From the NCBI GenBank assembly GCA_018303805.1, contig JAGVXL010000001.1, positions 61,932 to 110,207 on the forward strand: a stretch of 48,276 nt of DNA. Reading direction: 5' to 3'. The position numbers were made by a program, and so were the translations under genes. This DNA is from Candidatus Pacearchaeota archaeon (GTDB lineage: Archaea; Nanobdellota; Nanobdellia; Pacearchaeales; DTIR01). Position 1 is the stretch's first letter, and each line of letters begins with the position of its first letter. Positions 38,948-47,699 of this stretch are shown in pieces. The notes beneath the pieces are model-generated. The model did no database searches, had not been told where the DNA came from, and worked only from the letters and a program-made list of their open reading frames with translations.

Positions 38948-39901
38948 CTAAAACAGCATCCCCACAAGCCACGCGAGGATGCACGCCGGGCTTAAAAACA
39001 GCATTGCGGGATAGAACTTGCCTTTCTTTGCGAAAGCAAACAAAAGAAATAGAGCAACAGTGGAAATAACTGAGATTAATAAAGCAGGAATCCATCCTGA
39101 AGCCCTTAAAATAACCCCTGCAAATATCAAAGGGAAAGTAACATCCCCCCCTCCTAAAATCGCAAGATTGACCTTTATTTTCAGCCTTTTCAATATTCTC
39201 CCTCTTTCTTTCTGCGGCAATGCCTTAATTCTTGCTATTTTTGCCCTGTCCTTTTTTGCAACATAGGGCACAAAAAAGCCAGTGAAAACTTTAAGCTGCT
39301 GCATCTGGAAATTTGCGAGTTTCTGCATAAAGCCAGAGTGCCAGACAGCATAAACATCATACAAGGCAATGGCAACAAGCAGTCCAGCAGCGGCCCATAT
39401 ATTCAAAATAGGCACAAAAACAGCGGCAATGCCGGGATAAATAAGCAACTCAGTCAGATTATGGGTTATTTTGTTTGGCAGGAAAATTTTATAAAAGGCA
39501 AGCGGAAAAGCCAAAACAAAGGCAAGCATCTGCACATTTGAAAGGAAACTCAATTTTGAGAGGAAGGCATTAAAAACAATTGCCATCGAAATTGTAACCA
39601 CAGAAAATAACCATATCCTTAGGAGAAGGTTTGCTTTCTTTTTCATAAGGAAAAAGAGTATCAGGGTTGCGATAATTATGCTGATTATTATGGATGTAAA
39701 TGCGTCTCTGGGCTGCATTTCAGGAGGCTGCATGCCATAGGGCAGCGGGGGGGTTGTTATAACATCCTCGATTGCCCCGGTTGTGGCATTCACCACTTGT
39801 TCTTGCTGGGGAGAATAGGCATGAATAACCGCTAGACCAAGCAGCTGCGCAAAGAGAAACATTGCCAACAGCAGCAAGGTTATCCTGATATTATGCTTCA
39901 T
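38948..39901 (-). CDS. Presenilin-like intramembrane aspartyl protease (A22)
   Basis: A 317-residue membrane protein with about nine hydrophobic segments. The two catalytic Asp motifs of presenilin/signal peptide peptidase are present: ALYDVYAVWHSG (YD at 181-182) and LGGGDVTFPL (GxGD, 250-253). A PAL-like site reads PAC (305-307). Such enzymes cut transmembrane helices, including leftover signal peptides. It converges with the signal peptidase-like gene, which makes a shared role in membrane-protein processing attractive but unproven. Confidence 0.88.
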   Translation of the reverse strand: MKHNIRITLLLLAMFLFAQLLGLAVIHAYSPQQEQVVNATTGAIEDVITTPPLPYGMQPPEMQPRDAFTSIIISIIIATLILFFLMKKKANLLLRIWLFSVVTISMAIVFNAFLSKLSFLSNVQMLAFVLAFPLAFYKIFLPNKITHNLTELLIYPGIAAVFVPILNIWAAAGLLVAIALYDVYAVWHSGFMQKLANFQMQQLKVFTGFFVPYVAKKDRAKIARIKALPQKERGRILKRLKIKVNLAILGGGDVTFPLIFAGVILRASGWIPALLISVISTVALFLLFAFAKKGKFYPAMLFLSPACILAWLVGMLF

Positions 39902-39947
39902 TTTTTATCATCTCTTTTACGGTTATCCTAGCAGGGAGACAAAAACC

Positions 39948-39956
39948 TTTATAAAT
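39948..39956 (+). promoter_or_regulatory. TATA box of trpS
   Basis: TTTATAAAT starts 29 nt before the ATG, giving a leaderless message. It lies in the divergent gap with the presenilin-like gene. Confidence 0.6.
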
Positions 39957-39976
39957 TTATTCTGCCTTGCAGCAAA

Positions 39977-41095
39977 ATGAAAAAAGAGAGCAGGAAGTTT
40001 ACTGTTACGCCATGGAAGATTGAGGGCAATATACAGGAAGAGGATTATGCAAAATTAACCAAGGAATTTGGGACAGAGCCATTAACAAATGAACTGCTTG
40101 AAAGGATAAAAAAGCATACAGGAGAGCTTCATTACCTGTTAAGAAGAAAAATCTTCTTCTCTCATCGTGACTTGAAATGGCTGCTTGACGAGTATGAAAA
40201 GGGCAACAAATTTTTTCTTTACACAGGGCGGGGGCCTTCAGGCAATGTCCATCTTGGGCATCTGCTGCCATGGATTCTGACAAAATGGCTTCAGGACAAG
40301 TTCAAGGCAAAACTTTACTTCCAGATGACAGATGACGAGAAATTTTTAGTAAGCCAGAAACTCAGCCTGGAAGAAACAAGAAACTATGCATATGAAAATG
40401 CATTGGATGTCATTGCCCTTGGATTCAAGCCAGAGCTGACTAAAATAATAATAGACACTGAAAACATAAAGAAACTTTACCCCATTGCACTAAAAGTGGC
40501 AAAAAAGCTTACATTCTCCACAGTCAAGGCGGTTTTTGGATTTGACAATGCGACAAATGTCGGCATGAATTTCTTCACTTCAATTCAATCTGCTCCTTGC
40601 TTCATTGAAAACAAGCCATGCCTGATTCCCTTGGGCATTGACCAGGATCCGCATTTCAGAATTACAAGGGACATAGCGCCGAAACTTGGCTTTATGAAAC
40701 CTGCGTTGCTTCACTGCAAATTCGCTCCTGGTTTGGGTGAGTCTGGCAAGATGTCTGCCTCGCAGCCAGAAACAGCTATATTCACGACAGATTCAGAGAA
40801 GGATGTTGAGTTCAAGATTAGAAACGCATTCACAGGAGGAAGAGAAACAATAGCAAAACAAAAACAGCTTGGAGGCATGCCTGAAAAATGCACAATTTAC
40901 CACTACTTGCTGTATTTCTTTGAGCCGGATGACAAGGCAATGCAGGAAAAGTTTCATGCATGCAGAATGGGGCAGACATATTGCGGGGAGTGCAAGGTAA
41001 AACTCGCTGAAACAATCAACAAATTTTTAAGAGAGCACCAGAAAAAGCGGGAACTTGCAAAAAAACAGCTTGGCAAGTTTCTGATGAAAGATTAA
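39977..41095 (+). CDS. trpS: Tryptophanyl-tRNA synthetase
   Basis: A 372-residue archaeal/eukaryal-type TrpRS. FTVTPWKIEGNIQEEDYAKL is the archaeal N-terminal motif, GPSGNVHLGHLLPW has the HIGH-type HLGH at 92-95, and KMSAS is at 258-262. IPLGIDQDPHFRITRDIAPK is the family signature. The C-terminal half binds the anticodon and carries CRMGQTYCGECK. It charges tRNA-Trp. Confidence 0.96.
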   Translation: MKKESRKFTVTPWKIEGNIQEEDYAKLTKEFGTEPLTNELLERIKKHTGELHYLLRRKIFFSHRDLKWLLDEYEKGNKFFLYTGRGPSGNVHLGHLLPWILTKWLQDKFKAKLYFQMTDDEKFLVSQKLSLEETRNYAYENALDVIALGFKPELTKIIIDTENIKKLYPIALKVAKKLTFSTVKAVFGFDNATNVGMNFFTSIQSAPCFIENKPCLIPLGIDQDPHFRITRDIAPKLGFMKPALLHCKFAPGLGESGKMSASQPETAIFTTDSEKDVEFKIRNAFTGGRETIAKQKQLGGMPEKCTIYHYLLYFFEPDDKAMQEKFHACRMGQTYCGECKVKLAETINKFLREHQKKRELAKKQLGKFLMKD

Positions 41096-41161
41096 AACCT
41101 TTACAAATTTCTAAAAAACAAAATTAAGTTACCACTTCTAACTAATTACAATACCGAAAGC

Positions 41162-41170
41162 TTTATAAAT
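41162..41170 (+). promoter_or_regulatory. TATA box of the short-gene cluster
   Basis: TTTATAAAT lies 48 nt before the ATG at 41210. It is the only strong TATA-like box I see before the run of eight short genes up to 44168. Confidence 0.5.
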
Positions 41171-41209
41171 AACTGTTACTGCTAAATAATAACAAAATTA
41201 AGGACAAAA

Positions 41210-41434
41210 ATGACAAACACAATATGCAATAAATGCGCTGAATTAAAGAAAAAGCATAATGCACTCATACTTATCTTAGAGCAGGATACTAATAAAGGGG
41301 ATAAAATAAAACAGGAGCAACTTGAATTAAAAAAGAGTTATGTTAAAATGCTTACCGCTGATTTTGTCGGCTATGATAAAATAAACAGCATCCATTACTG
41401 TTATACCGGATGCGATAAGGATATAGGTAGATAA
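41210..41434 (+). CDS. Small Cys-containing protein, first gene of the cluster
   Basis: A 74-residue protein: NTICNKCAELKKKHNALILI at the start and HYCYTGCDKDIGR at the end. CxxC and CxxxC at the two ends could bind one zinc and close a helical hairpin. It has no recognised family. The next gene starts 3 bases after its stop. Confidence 0.55.
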   Translation: MTNTICNKCAELKKKHNALILILEQDTNKGDKIKQEQLELKKSYVKMLTADFVGYDKINSIHYCYTGCDKDIGR

Positions 41435-41436
41435 AA

Positions 41437-41670
41437 ATGGTAATCTTACAAAAAATCAAGGAAATCTCAACAGCGATTTCAAAGTATTGCAATAAACAGA
41501 GAATAGGGGAATTATTTGATGAAAGCGCAAAAGTAAGCCATAATTACATGATGGATCAGATTTCTTATCTAGACAAATCAAACACCCCCGAATTTATGAA
41601 GGAAATTTACAAGGCAGATGTTATGTCAAGAACACTGGAAGGGAGGGCGTTATTCGCGGATTACATGTAA
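41437..41670 (+). CDS. Small helical protein
   Basis: A 77-residue protein, all polar helices (IKEISTAISKYCNKQRIGEL, YMMDQISYLDKSNTPEFMKE-like segments) with one Cys. No family is recognised. It ends one base before the regulator gene, so the two are likely translated together. Confidence 0.5.
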   Translation: MVILQKIKEISTAISKYCNKQRIGELFDESAKVSHNYMMDQISYLDKSNTPEFMKEIYKADVMSRTLEGRALFADYM

Positions 41671-41671
41671 A

Positions 41672-42454
41672 ATGATAATCAAACCAGAATTGCTCAAGAA
41701 AATAAGGCACAGCTTCGGCTTGAACATCTATGAAGCCAAAGTATGGCTGGCATTGCTTTCAAAAGGTGTCGGTTCAGCAGGGGAAATCGCAGAAATTTCA
41801 GGAGTTCCTAGAAGCAGAACCTATGATGTTCTTGAAAGTTTGGAAAAACAGGGCTTTGCCATAGAAAAGATAGGCAAGCCAGTCAAATACATTGCAGTCA
41901 AGCCAAGCATAGTTCTTGAAAAATTGAAGAATAACACATTAAAGGAAGCAGAGGAAAAAGCTGAGACACTTGCCAATTTGAGAGGAACAGCAGAGTATGA
42001 TGAGTTAGAATTATTGCATAAGCAGGGCATCGAGCCGGTTAAATCTACAGACTTGTCCGGGGCTTTGAAAGGCAGGAACAATATCTATACACAGCTTGCA
42101 GAGATGCTTGAAAATGCTGAAAAGGAGATTATTCTTGTCACGACAGAAATAGCATTGCACGATGAACTTAAAGTGCTTAAGCCGATATGCGCAAAACTGC
42201 AAAAGCATGGGATAAAAGTCAAGATAGCAACCAATACAAGCGAGGAAAAAATAAAGCAGTTGAGCAAGGAGCTTGGAACAGAAATCAGGTGCATGAATCT
42301 CAACGCAAGATTTTGCGTTATTGACGGCAAATCTGTAATGTTCATGCTTACTGACAAGGCAAGTGAGAAGGAAGAGGAGCTTGGCATCTGGATAAATTCT
42401 GAGTTTTTCGCAAGTGCATTAAAGCAGTTGTTTGAAATGGCATGGCAGAGCTAG
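41672..42454 (+). CDS. TrmB-family transcriptional regulator
   Basis: A 260-residue protein from ATG 41672; a longer in-frame start at 41618 lies inside the upstream gene and is rejected. Residues 1-85 are the TrmB winged helix (GLNIYEAKVWLALLSKGVGS, then ISGVPRSRTYDVLESLEKQG). Residues 145-255 are the regulatory domain with IYTQLAEMLENAEKEIILVT and CVIDGKSVMFMLTDKAS, a phospholipase D-like fold. Family members sense sugars; the ligand here is unknown. It may control the surrounding short genes. Confidence 0.88.
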   Translation: MIIKPELLKKIRHSFGLNIYEAKVWLALLSKGVGSAGEIAEISGVPRSRTYDVLESLEKQGFAIEKIGKPVKYIAVKPSIVLEKLKNNTLKEAEEKAETLANLRGTAEYDELELLHKQGIEPVKSTDLSGALKGRNNIYTQLAEMLENAEKEIILVTTEIALHDELKVLKPICAKLQKHGIKVKIATNTSEEKIKQLSKELGTEIRCMNLNARFCVIDGKSVMFMLTDKASEKEEELGIWINSEFFASALKQLFEMAWQS

Positions 42455-42470
42455 AAGTGAGGGGGAGAAA

Positions 42471-42893
42471 ATGAACCACAATAAGAAAAAAGGAGTATTG
42501 GAATTGATGCTTGAAAATGCCGGCAAGGATGCCATAAAAATAGGGCTTATGGCTGCTTCGCCAATAATCGGCAATCTCTCAACAAAATTAAGAGATAGAA
42601 TAGAGAACACATTGGGGGAGGACTGCTATAATCCAGTTATTTCTGGCATGGTAAGCTCTGTTTCAAATGTAGTTTTATACCCTTTGCTTACAAGTAAAAT
42701 CACACATAATGGCTGGCTTGCCGCTGGTGCTTTTGCATATGCACTGCTTGAGCGCTCCATAAGAGATGATAAGTATAATGACAGCGAATTTGGATTTGAT
42801 AGATACCCAGCATCACTGCCTGGCAAAATCCTTTCATTACCAATGGAATACACAGCAAACCTGTATGACAGGGCAAAGGCACAATTAAAGTAA
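42471..42893 (+). CDS. Uncharacterised protein of the short-gene cluster
   Basis: A 140-residue protein from ATG 42471, chosen because GAGGGGGAG lies 6-14 nt upstream; a longer frame start at 42432 is inside the regulator gene. Two weakly hydrophobic Gly/Ala segments (about 22-40, 58-88) suggest membrane association (MVSSVSNVVLYPLLTSKITH, GWLAAGAFAYALLERSIRDD). No family is recognised. Confidence 0.6.
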   Translation: MNHNKKKGVLELMLENAGKDAIKIGLMAASPIIGNLSTKLRDRIENTLGEDCYNPVISGMVSSVSNVVLYPLLTSKITHNGWLAAGAFAYALLERSIRDDKYNDSEFGFDRYPASLPGKILSLPMEYTANLYDRAKAQLK

Positions 42894-42903
42894 TGGAGAG
42901 AAA

Positions 42904-43218
42904 ATGGCAGGACCAAATCTGTTAGAAAAAACCCAAGATGCAGAAAAAGAGGAAATCTTCTGCAACAGGAGCATATACAACAATTGCGAAATCAGGGGAA
43001 GCTACAATAAGGAGATTTATTTTGCAAGGCTGATAGACAGCAAGTCAGGCGAGATAATCAAGGAAGTTCCAGTTCCTATCTTAGAGGTTTTAAAGGGAAG
43101 CAAGGATGAGCATGATTCTTTTGCAAGAATTTATAATTTTGTCCATTCGGATATGACAAAAAATTTTGACATAATATGCCTCCATTCATTGGCTAATATT
43201 TATTCAGGTAAAAAATGA
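42904..43218 (+). CDS. Uncharacterised small protein
   Basis: A 104-residue soluble protein with segments FCNRSIYNNCEIRGSYNKEI and SKSGEIIKEVPVPILEVLKG, mixed alpha/beta, four Cys. No family is recognised. A GGAGAGAAA stretch just before the ATG is its ribosome-binding site, and its stop overlaps the next start (ATGA). Confidence 0.55.
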   Translation: MAGPNLLEKTQDAEKEEIFCNRSIYNNCEIRGSYNKEIYFARLIDSKSGEIIKEVPVPILEVLKGSKDEHDSFARIYNFVHSDMTKNFDIICLHSLANIYSGKK

Positions 43219-43409
43219 ACCAATTCAAAACAAATTACAGATTTTTTGAAGCGAGGGCAAAGAAACTAGAAGAGGCAATTGTTAATATGCAAAAAGAAAC
43301 ACACATTGTCTTTGAGATATTGGTTGAATCATCCCGAGAAAAAGCGCAAAAAGGGGATATTGAATATGCACACAATCTGCTAAATAACCTTGCTGTTTAT
43401 GTAAAATGA
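43215..43409 (+). CDS. Uncharacterised helical microprotein
   Basis: A 64-residue protein made of two amphipathic helices (RFFEARAKKLEEAIVNMQKE, EILVESSREKAQKGDIEYAH). No Cys or membrane segment. It overlaps both neighbours by 4 nt, so it is tightly coupled to them. Function unknown. Confidence 0.5.
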   Translation: MNQFKTNYRFFEARAKKLEEAIVNMQKETHIVFEILVESSREKAQKGDIEYAHNLLNNLAVYVK

Positions 43410-43744
43410 GCAAATTAAAAAATATTCTGGCTGGAGCGACGATTGCAGGGGGGTTAGCGCTTGCTGTAGCAACATTCAATCTGCCCCATCTTTGCAGGGA
43501 GACAGTCACAGCCACGGTAAAAGACAAGGAAGTTAAGAGATACAAGGATAAAGACAAATATCTCATATTCACAGACAAAGGCGTGTTTGAGGACACAGAC
43601 TCATGGGTAGAGCTGAAATTTAATTCTTCTGATTTATATGGAAAATTGGAGAGGGGAAAAAGTTACAATCTGGGAGTGTATGGATGGAGAATACCTTTTT
43701 TGTCCAAATACAGGAATATCACAAAAATTAAAGAGAAAAAATAA
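43406..43744 (+). CDS. DUF1523-like membrane-anchored protein, phage-associated type
   Basis: A 112-residue protein. Residues 7-27 are a membrane helix or signal (LAGATIAGGLALAVATFNL). The rest follows the DUF1523-like pattern common in phage genomes: ETVTATVKDKEVKRYKDKDK, YLIFTDKGVFEDTDSWVELK, FNSSDLYGKLERGKSYNLGV and YGWRIPFLSKYRNI. Function unknown. It is the clearest hint that this cluster came from a virus or plasmid. Confidence 0.7.
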   Translation: MSKLKNILAGATIAGGLALAVATFNLPHLCRETVTATVKDKEVKRYKDKDKYLIFTDKGVFEDTDSWVELKFNSSDLYGKLERGKSYNLGVYGWRIPFLSKYRNITKIKEKK

Positions 43745-43745
43745 A

Positions 43746-44168
43746 ATGAGAAAGCAAGAGAATATAAGAGAAGATGAGAATTCCCCAACCCTCAGAAGCT
43801 ACTTGAATGAGATTTCTAATCAAACAATATCCCAAGCCAGAAAAGAAATTAAACTACAGGACTGGAGAAAGACTTTAATATCCTGTTTCGTGCTGATAAG
43901 GGATTCTTCTTCAAAAACTGGAGGTGCAGAACTGGACAAAATTCTTGAGTTATTTGAGGATGTAAGTGATGGGACAGAGTATATCCGCAAGGAAGGAGTA
44001 ATAAACAGGTTGTATGTTTTTCTTGGGCGTGAATATTTCCCGCAGGGAAAAGCATCAGGACTCCAAAGGGAGTTGGTAAAAATAAAGACAAAATATTTTC
44101 CTGATTCAGCCCACAAAGATGTCGGATATTTTAGAGAGGGGCTAAGGAATTCACCAGGTTCTATTTAG
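43746..44168 (+). CDS. Uncharacterised protein, last gene of the cluster
   Basis: A 140-residue protein from ATG 43746, one base after the previous stop; a longer frame starts inside the upstream gene and is rejected. It is helical and polar with segments LRSYLNEISNQTISQARKEI and KILELFEDVSDGTEYIRKEG. No family is recognised. It ends 8 nt before the pheS start. Confidence 0.55.
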   Translation: MRKQENIREDENSPTLRSYLNEISNQTISQARKEIKLQDWRKTLISCFVLIRDSSSKTGGAELDKILELFEDVSDGTEYIRKEGVINRLYVFLGREYFPQGKASGLQRELVKIKTKYFPDSAHKDVGYFREGLRNSPGSI

Positions 44169-44176
44169 AAAAGACC

Positions 44177-45709
44177 TTGGAGAGAGAATATTACAAAAAG
44201 GTTTTTAAAATCGCTCTGCTTGCTCTCATAATGAATGATAAAGAGGGCATTGCAAGCAGCTTAAGCCCGATTGAAAGGAAAATACTTCCTTTTCTTGAAT
44301 GCAAAAATGTGGAAGAGATAGTAGAAAAGGCAAAAACAGACAAAACTACTGTTCTAAGGGCTTTGGAATTCCTGAGCAACAAGAAGATTGTTGAATTAAG
44401 CTGCAAAAAGCAGAAAAATGTTGTTCTTGGCTCAAATGGCGTTCTCTATACAAAAGACGGGCTGCCAGAGAGAAAACTGCTTAACATATTCTCAGAAGAA
44501 ACTTCATTTAGTTTGGAAGAGGCAGGGAAAGAGTCTAGCTTAAGCGAGAATGAATTCAAGGCAGCTTTAGGGGCATTAAAGAAAAAAGCGTTAGTTAATG
44601 TGGAAAATGGCAGGATAGCATTGCAGGGCACAAAAGAGAATGTTTCAAGAAAAATGCCTGAAGAGGTTTTTCTCGAACAGCTGCCGATTGAAGTTGAAAG
44701 CCTGACAGCAGAACAGAAATATTGCCATGAACATCTGAAAAACAGGAGAGATATCGTCAGAATAGAAGAGCAAAAGGCAATTTCTTTTCAACTGACTGCC
44801 TTAGGCAAGAGCATAGCAAAAGAGCCGCTTAACAGCACATTTGTTGAGCAATTGACCCCTGAAATGCTTCAGAAGGGCACATGGAAGGGCAAGAAATTCA
44901 GGAGATATGACATAATCAGCAGGGTTCCAAGGATTTATGGCGGGAGAAGGCAGCCTTGCTACGAATTCTTGCAGAATGTAAGGGAAAAATTGGTTGCAAT
45001 GGGCTTTGAAGAGATGAATGGAAGCATAATTGAAAATGAATTCTGGAATTATGATGCATTGTTTCAGCCGCAGTTTCATGCGGCAAGGGAATGGAGCAGC
45101 ACTTACTATATAAAGAACAAGCTTAAGCCAGAGCAGATAGACAAGAAAATTCTTGCGAGAGTTAAGCAGCAGCATGAGGCATCATGGCAGTATTCATGGA
45201 AAATTGAAAATGCCCTAAAATATATCTTGAGGCCGCAGGGCACTGTGCTTTCAGCAAGACAACTTGCAAAAGCAAGGATTCCAGGCAAATATTTTGCAAT
45301 AGCAAGATGCTACAGGCCAGATGTGGTTGATGCAAGCCATCTTTCAGAATTCAACCAGGCTGAAGGAATTATAGTGCAGGAAAATTTAACGCTGAGAAAC
45401 CTGTTCTATATCCTTGAACTGTTTGCAGGGGAAATCGCAAATGCCAAGGAAATAAAATTTGTCCCGCATTATTTCCCTTTTACAGAGCCGTCTGTTGAAC
45501 TGCATGCCAAGCATCCAAAATTCGGCTGGATTGAGCTGGGCGGTGCAGGCATTTTCAGAAGGGAAGTTGTTAAACCCTTGCTTGGCAAAGACATAACTGT
45601 TCTGGCATGGGGCTTGGGCATTGACAGGCTTGCAATGTTTAACCTAAACATAAATGACATAAGGCAGCTGTTCAGCCAAGACATTGACTGGCTGAGAGGT
45701 GTGAAATGA
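44177..45709 (+). CDS. pheS: Phenylalanyl-tRNA synthetase alpha subunit
   Basis: A 510-residue archaeal-type PheS. The N-terminal winged-helix repeats (from LSPIERKILPFLECKNVEEI, residues about 26-180) bind tRNA. The class II catalytic core has VPRIYGGRRQPCYEFLQNVR, then CYRPDVVDASHLSEFNQAEG and WIELGGAGIFRREVVKPLLG. The start is uncertain: TTG 44177 has an AAAAGA leader, while ATG 44231 has no good ribosome site. Its stop overlaps the next gene (ATGA). It carries the active site for Phe. Confidence 0.94.
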   Translation: MEREYYKKVFKIALLALIMNDKEGIASSLSPIERKILPFLECKNVEEIVEKAKTDKTTVLRALEFLSNKKIVELSCKKQKNVVLGSNGVLYTKDGLPERKLLNIFSEETSFSLEEAGKESSLSENEFKAALGALKKKALVNVENGRIALQGTKENVSRKMPEEVFLEQLPIEVESLTAEQKYCHEHLKNRRDIVRIEEQKAISFQLTALGKSIAKEPLNSTFVEQLTPEMLQKGTWKGKKFRRYDIISRVPRIYGGRRQPCYEFLQNVREKLVAMGFEEMNGSIIENEFWNYDALFQPQFHAAREWSSTYYIKNKLKPEQIDKKILARVKQQHEASWQYSWKIENALKYILRPQGTVLSARQLAKARIPGKYFAIARCYRPDVVDASHLSEFNQAEGIIVQENLTLRNLFYILELFAGEIANAKEIKFVPHYFPFTEPSVELHAKHPKFGWIELGGAGIFRREVVKPLLGKDITVLAWGLGIDRLAMFNLNINDIRQLFSQDIDWLRGVK

Positions 45710-46065
45710 TAAATAAAATTCTAGACAGCATAGAATATATAATCTGGGGCAAAAAAGATTATAACCTTGAGATAAGCCACTCAAATATTTTCATAGAAGA
45801 AGATAAAAAAAAGCTGGAGAAAATTGCAGGATACACAGGCAGTTTTATTGTTACTGAGAAGGGCTATTTGCTCGGCGGGCATGATGACAATCTGCCAGAG
45901 AAAGCATATGCCACAATCTGTAACGCAGAGAAACTGCCGCCAACAATAATCTATGAAAACGGCAATATCAAGGAAATAGTCAGGAATATCTTGGGATTGA
46001 GATTAGCAGAACTAAATTACCAGCAGGAAAGGGAGAAGGCCTGCTGCAAGCTTTCATTTGCCTAA
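45706..46065 (+). CDS. Uncharacterised protein between pheS and pheT
   Basis: A 119-residue protein overlapping pheS by 4 nt and ending 2 nt before pheT. It has a strand-rich centre (GYTGSFIVTEKGYLLGGHDD) and a helical end with a CC pair (EREKACCKLSFA). No family is recognised and there is no membrane helix. The tight coupling means it is made in step with both PheRS subunits. Confidence 0.65.
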   Translation: MINKILDSIEYIIWGKKDYNLEISHSNIFIEEDKKKLEKIAGYTGSFIVTEKGYLLGGHDDNLPEKAYATICNAEKLPPTIIYENGNIKEIVRNILGLRLAELNYQQEREKACCKLSFA

Positions 46066-46067
46066 AA

Positions 46068-47699
46068 ATGCCAACAATTGAAATTTCGAAAAAGGATTTG
46101 TGCATCTTGACAGGAAAAAATTTCAGCAGCGAGCAGCTTGCAGAGATGCTGCATTACGCAAAAACAACAATTGAATCGGCTGATGCCGATACCCTCAAAT
46201 TAGAAGCAGGAGATGCAAACAGGCCTGACTTGTGGAGTGTTGAGGGCATTGCAAGAACATTGAAAGGGCAGATTGGAAAGGAAACAGGCATGCCAAGGTA
46301 CAGGGCAGAAAACTCTGGCTTTTTATTAAAAAATGCAGGAGTAAAAGCAAGACCATTGATAGCGTGCGCAGTTGTAAAAAATCTCAAGCTGGATTATAAT
46401 GCAATAAAACAGATTATACAATTGCAGGAAAAATTATGCGAGAATTTTGGATTAAAGAGAAAAGAAGCGGCTCTGGGGATATATGACTTTGACAAGATTA
46501 AATGGCCCATAACATACACAGAAGCAAAGCCAGACGCAATAAAATTTGTGCCTTTGGACATGCAAGAGGCATTAACACCAAGAGAGATTCTCCAGAGGCA
46601 TGAGAAAGGCAGGCAATACAGCAATTTGCTTGCTGATGAAAGGGAATATCCGATTATTATTGACTCTGCAAAACAGGTTTTGAGCATGCCCCCAATAATA
46701 AATTCAGATTACACGGGGAAGGTTACAGAAAAGACAAAAAATGTTTTTGTTGAGGTTACAGGTTTTAGCTGGAGATTTATCCTGCCTGTTTTGAACATAA
46801 TGGTATCTGCATTGGCAGAAAGGCAGGGCAAAATTTACTCTGTCAGGGTTGCAGGCAAAAATAAAATCATCACCCCAAATTTCATGCCAAAAGCAACAAA
46901 ACTGAACATTGAATACTGCAACAGGATTATTGGCACACGACTTGCAGCAAAAGAGATTTGCAAACTGCTTGAAAAGGCAAGATTCAGCACAAAATTGCTT
47001 GGGAATTCAATAGAGGTTTCTTATCTCCCTTACAGGCAGGACATAATGGATGAGCGTGACATAATAGAGGATGTTGCGATTGCCTATGGCTATGGCAATC
47101 TTAAGCCAGAAGAGGCAAAGATACCGACAATAGGCAAGGCAAGCGAGTTTATTGCAGCAAGAAACAAACTTACAGAATTGCTGCTTGGCTTGAACATGCA
47201 GGAAATAGCCACCTTTACATTAACAAACAAGGAGACATTGCTTAAAAAAATGAATCTTCCGGAGATAGAAGTTGTAGAGGTTGGCAATCCTGTTTCTGCA
47301 ACTTACAGCTGCATAAGAGATTCCCTTATCCCAAGCATTCTTGATTTCCTAAGCCAGAACACAAAAAAGGAATTTCCCCAAAGAGTTTTTGAGGTTGGAG
47401 AATGCTACGACATAAAAGAGCAGAAAACAAAAAATAGGATTTGCATTGCAGTAACATATAAAGACGCAAACTTCACAGAAGCCAAGCAAGTTATTGATTA
47501 TATAGCCAAGGCATTAAGCTTTGAATGCAATATTCATGAAATAACAGATTCAAGATTCATAGATGGCAGGGCAGGAAGCATAAAGATAAACAACAAAAGT
47601 TCAGGAATCTTGGGGGAAATAAGCCCAAAAGTTCTAAACGCATTCAGAATAGAGATGCCTGTCGCGATGCTTGAGATAGATTTGGATATTTTTAGTTAA
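46068..47699 (+). CDS. pheT: Phenylalanyl-tRNA synthetase beta subunit
   Basis: A 543-residue archaeal-type PheT, which lacks the bacterial N-terminal tRNA-binding and C-terminal FDX domains. MPTIEISKKDLCILTGKNFS begins the B1-like part. GDANRPDLWSVEGIARTLKG is the B3/4-type signature. SYLPYRQDIMDERDIIEDVA is B5, and VGNPVSATYSCIRDSLIPSI with FEVGECYDIKEQ leads to the inactive class II core. It pairs with PheS as an (alpha-beta)2 enzyme. Its end overlaps the convergent phosphoesterase by 4 nt. Confidence 0.95.
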   Translation: MPTIEISKKDLCILTGKNFSSEQLAEMLHYAKTTIESADADTLKLEAGDANRPDLWSVEGIARTLKGQIGKETGMPRYRAENSGFLLKNAGVKARPLIACAVVKNLKLDYNAIKQIIQLQEKLCENFGLKRKEAALGIYDFDKIKWPITYTEAKPDAIKFVPLDMQEALTPREILQRHEKGRQYSNLLADEREYPIIIDSAKQVLSMPPIINSDYTGKVTEKTKNVFVEVTGFSWRFILPVLNIMVSALAERQGKIYSVRVAGKNKIITPNFMPKATKLNIEYCNRIIGTRLAAKEICKLLEKARFSTKLLGNSIEVSYLPYRQDIMDERDIIEDVAIAYGYGNLKPEEAKIPTIGKASEFIAARNKLTELLLGLNMQEIATFTLTNKETLLKKMNLPEIEVVEVGNPVSATYSCIRDSLIPSILDFLSQNTKKEFPQRVFEVGECYDIKEQKTKNRICIAVTYKDANFTEAKQVIDYIAKALSFECNIHEITDSRFIDGRAGSIKINNKSSGILGEISPKVLNAFRIEMPVAMLEIDLDIFS

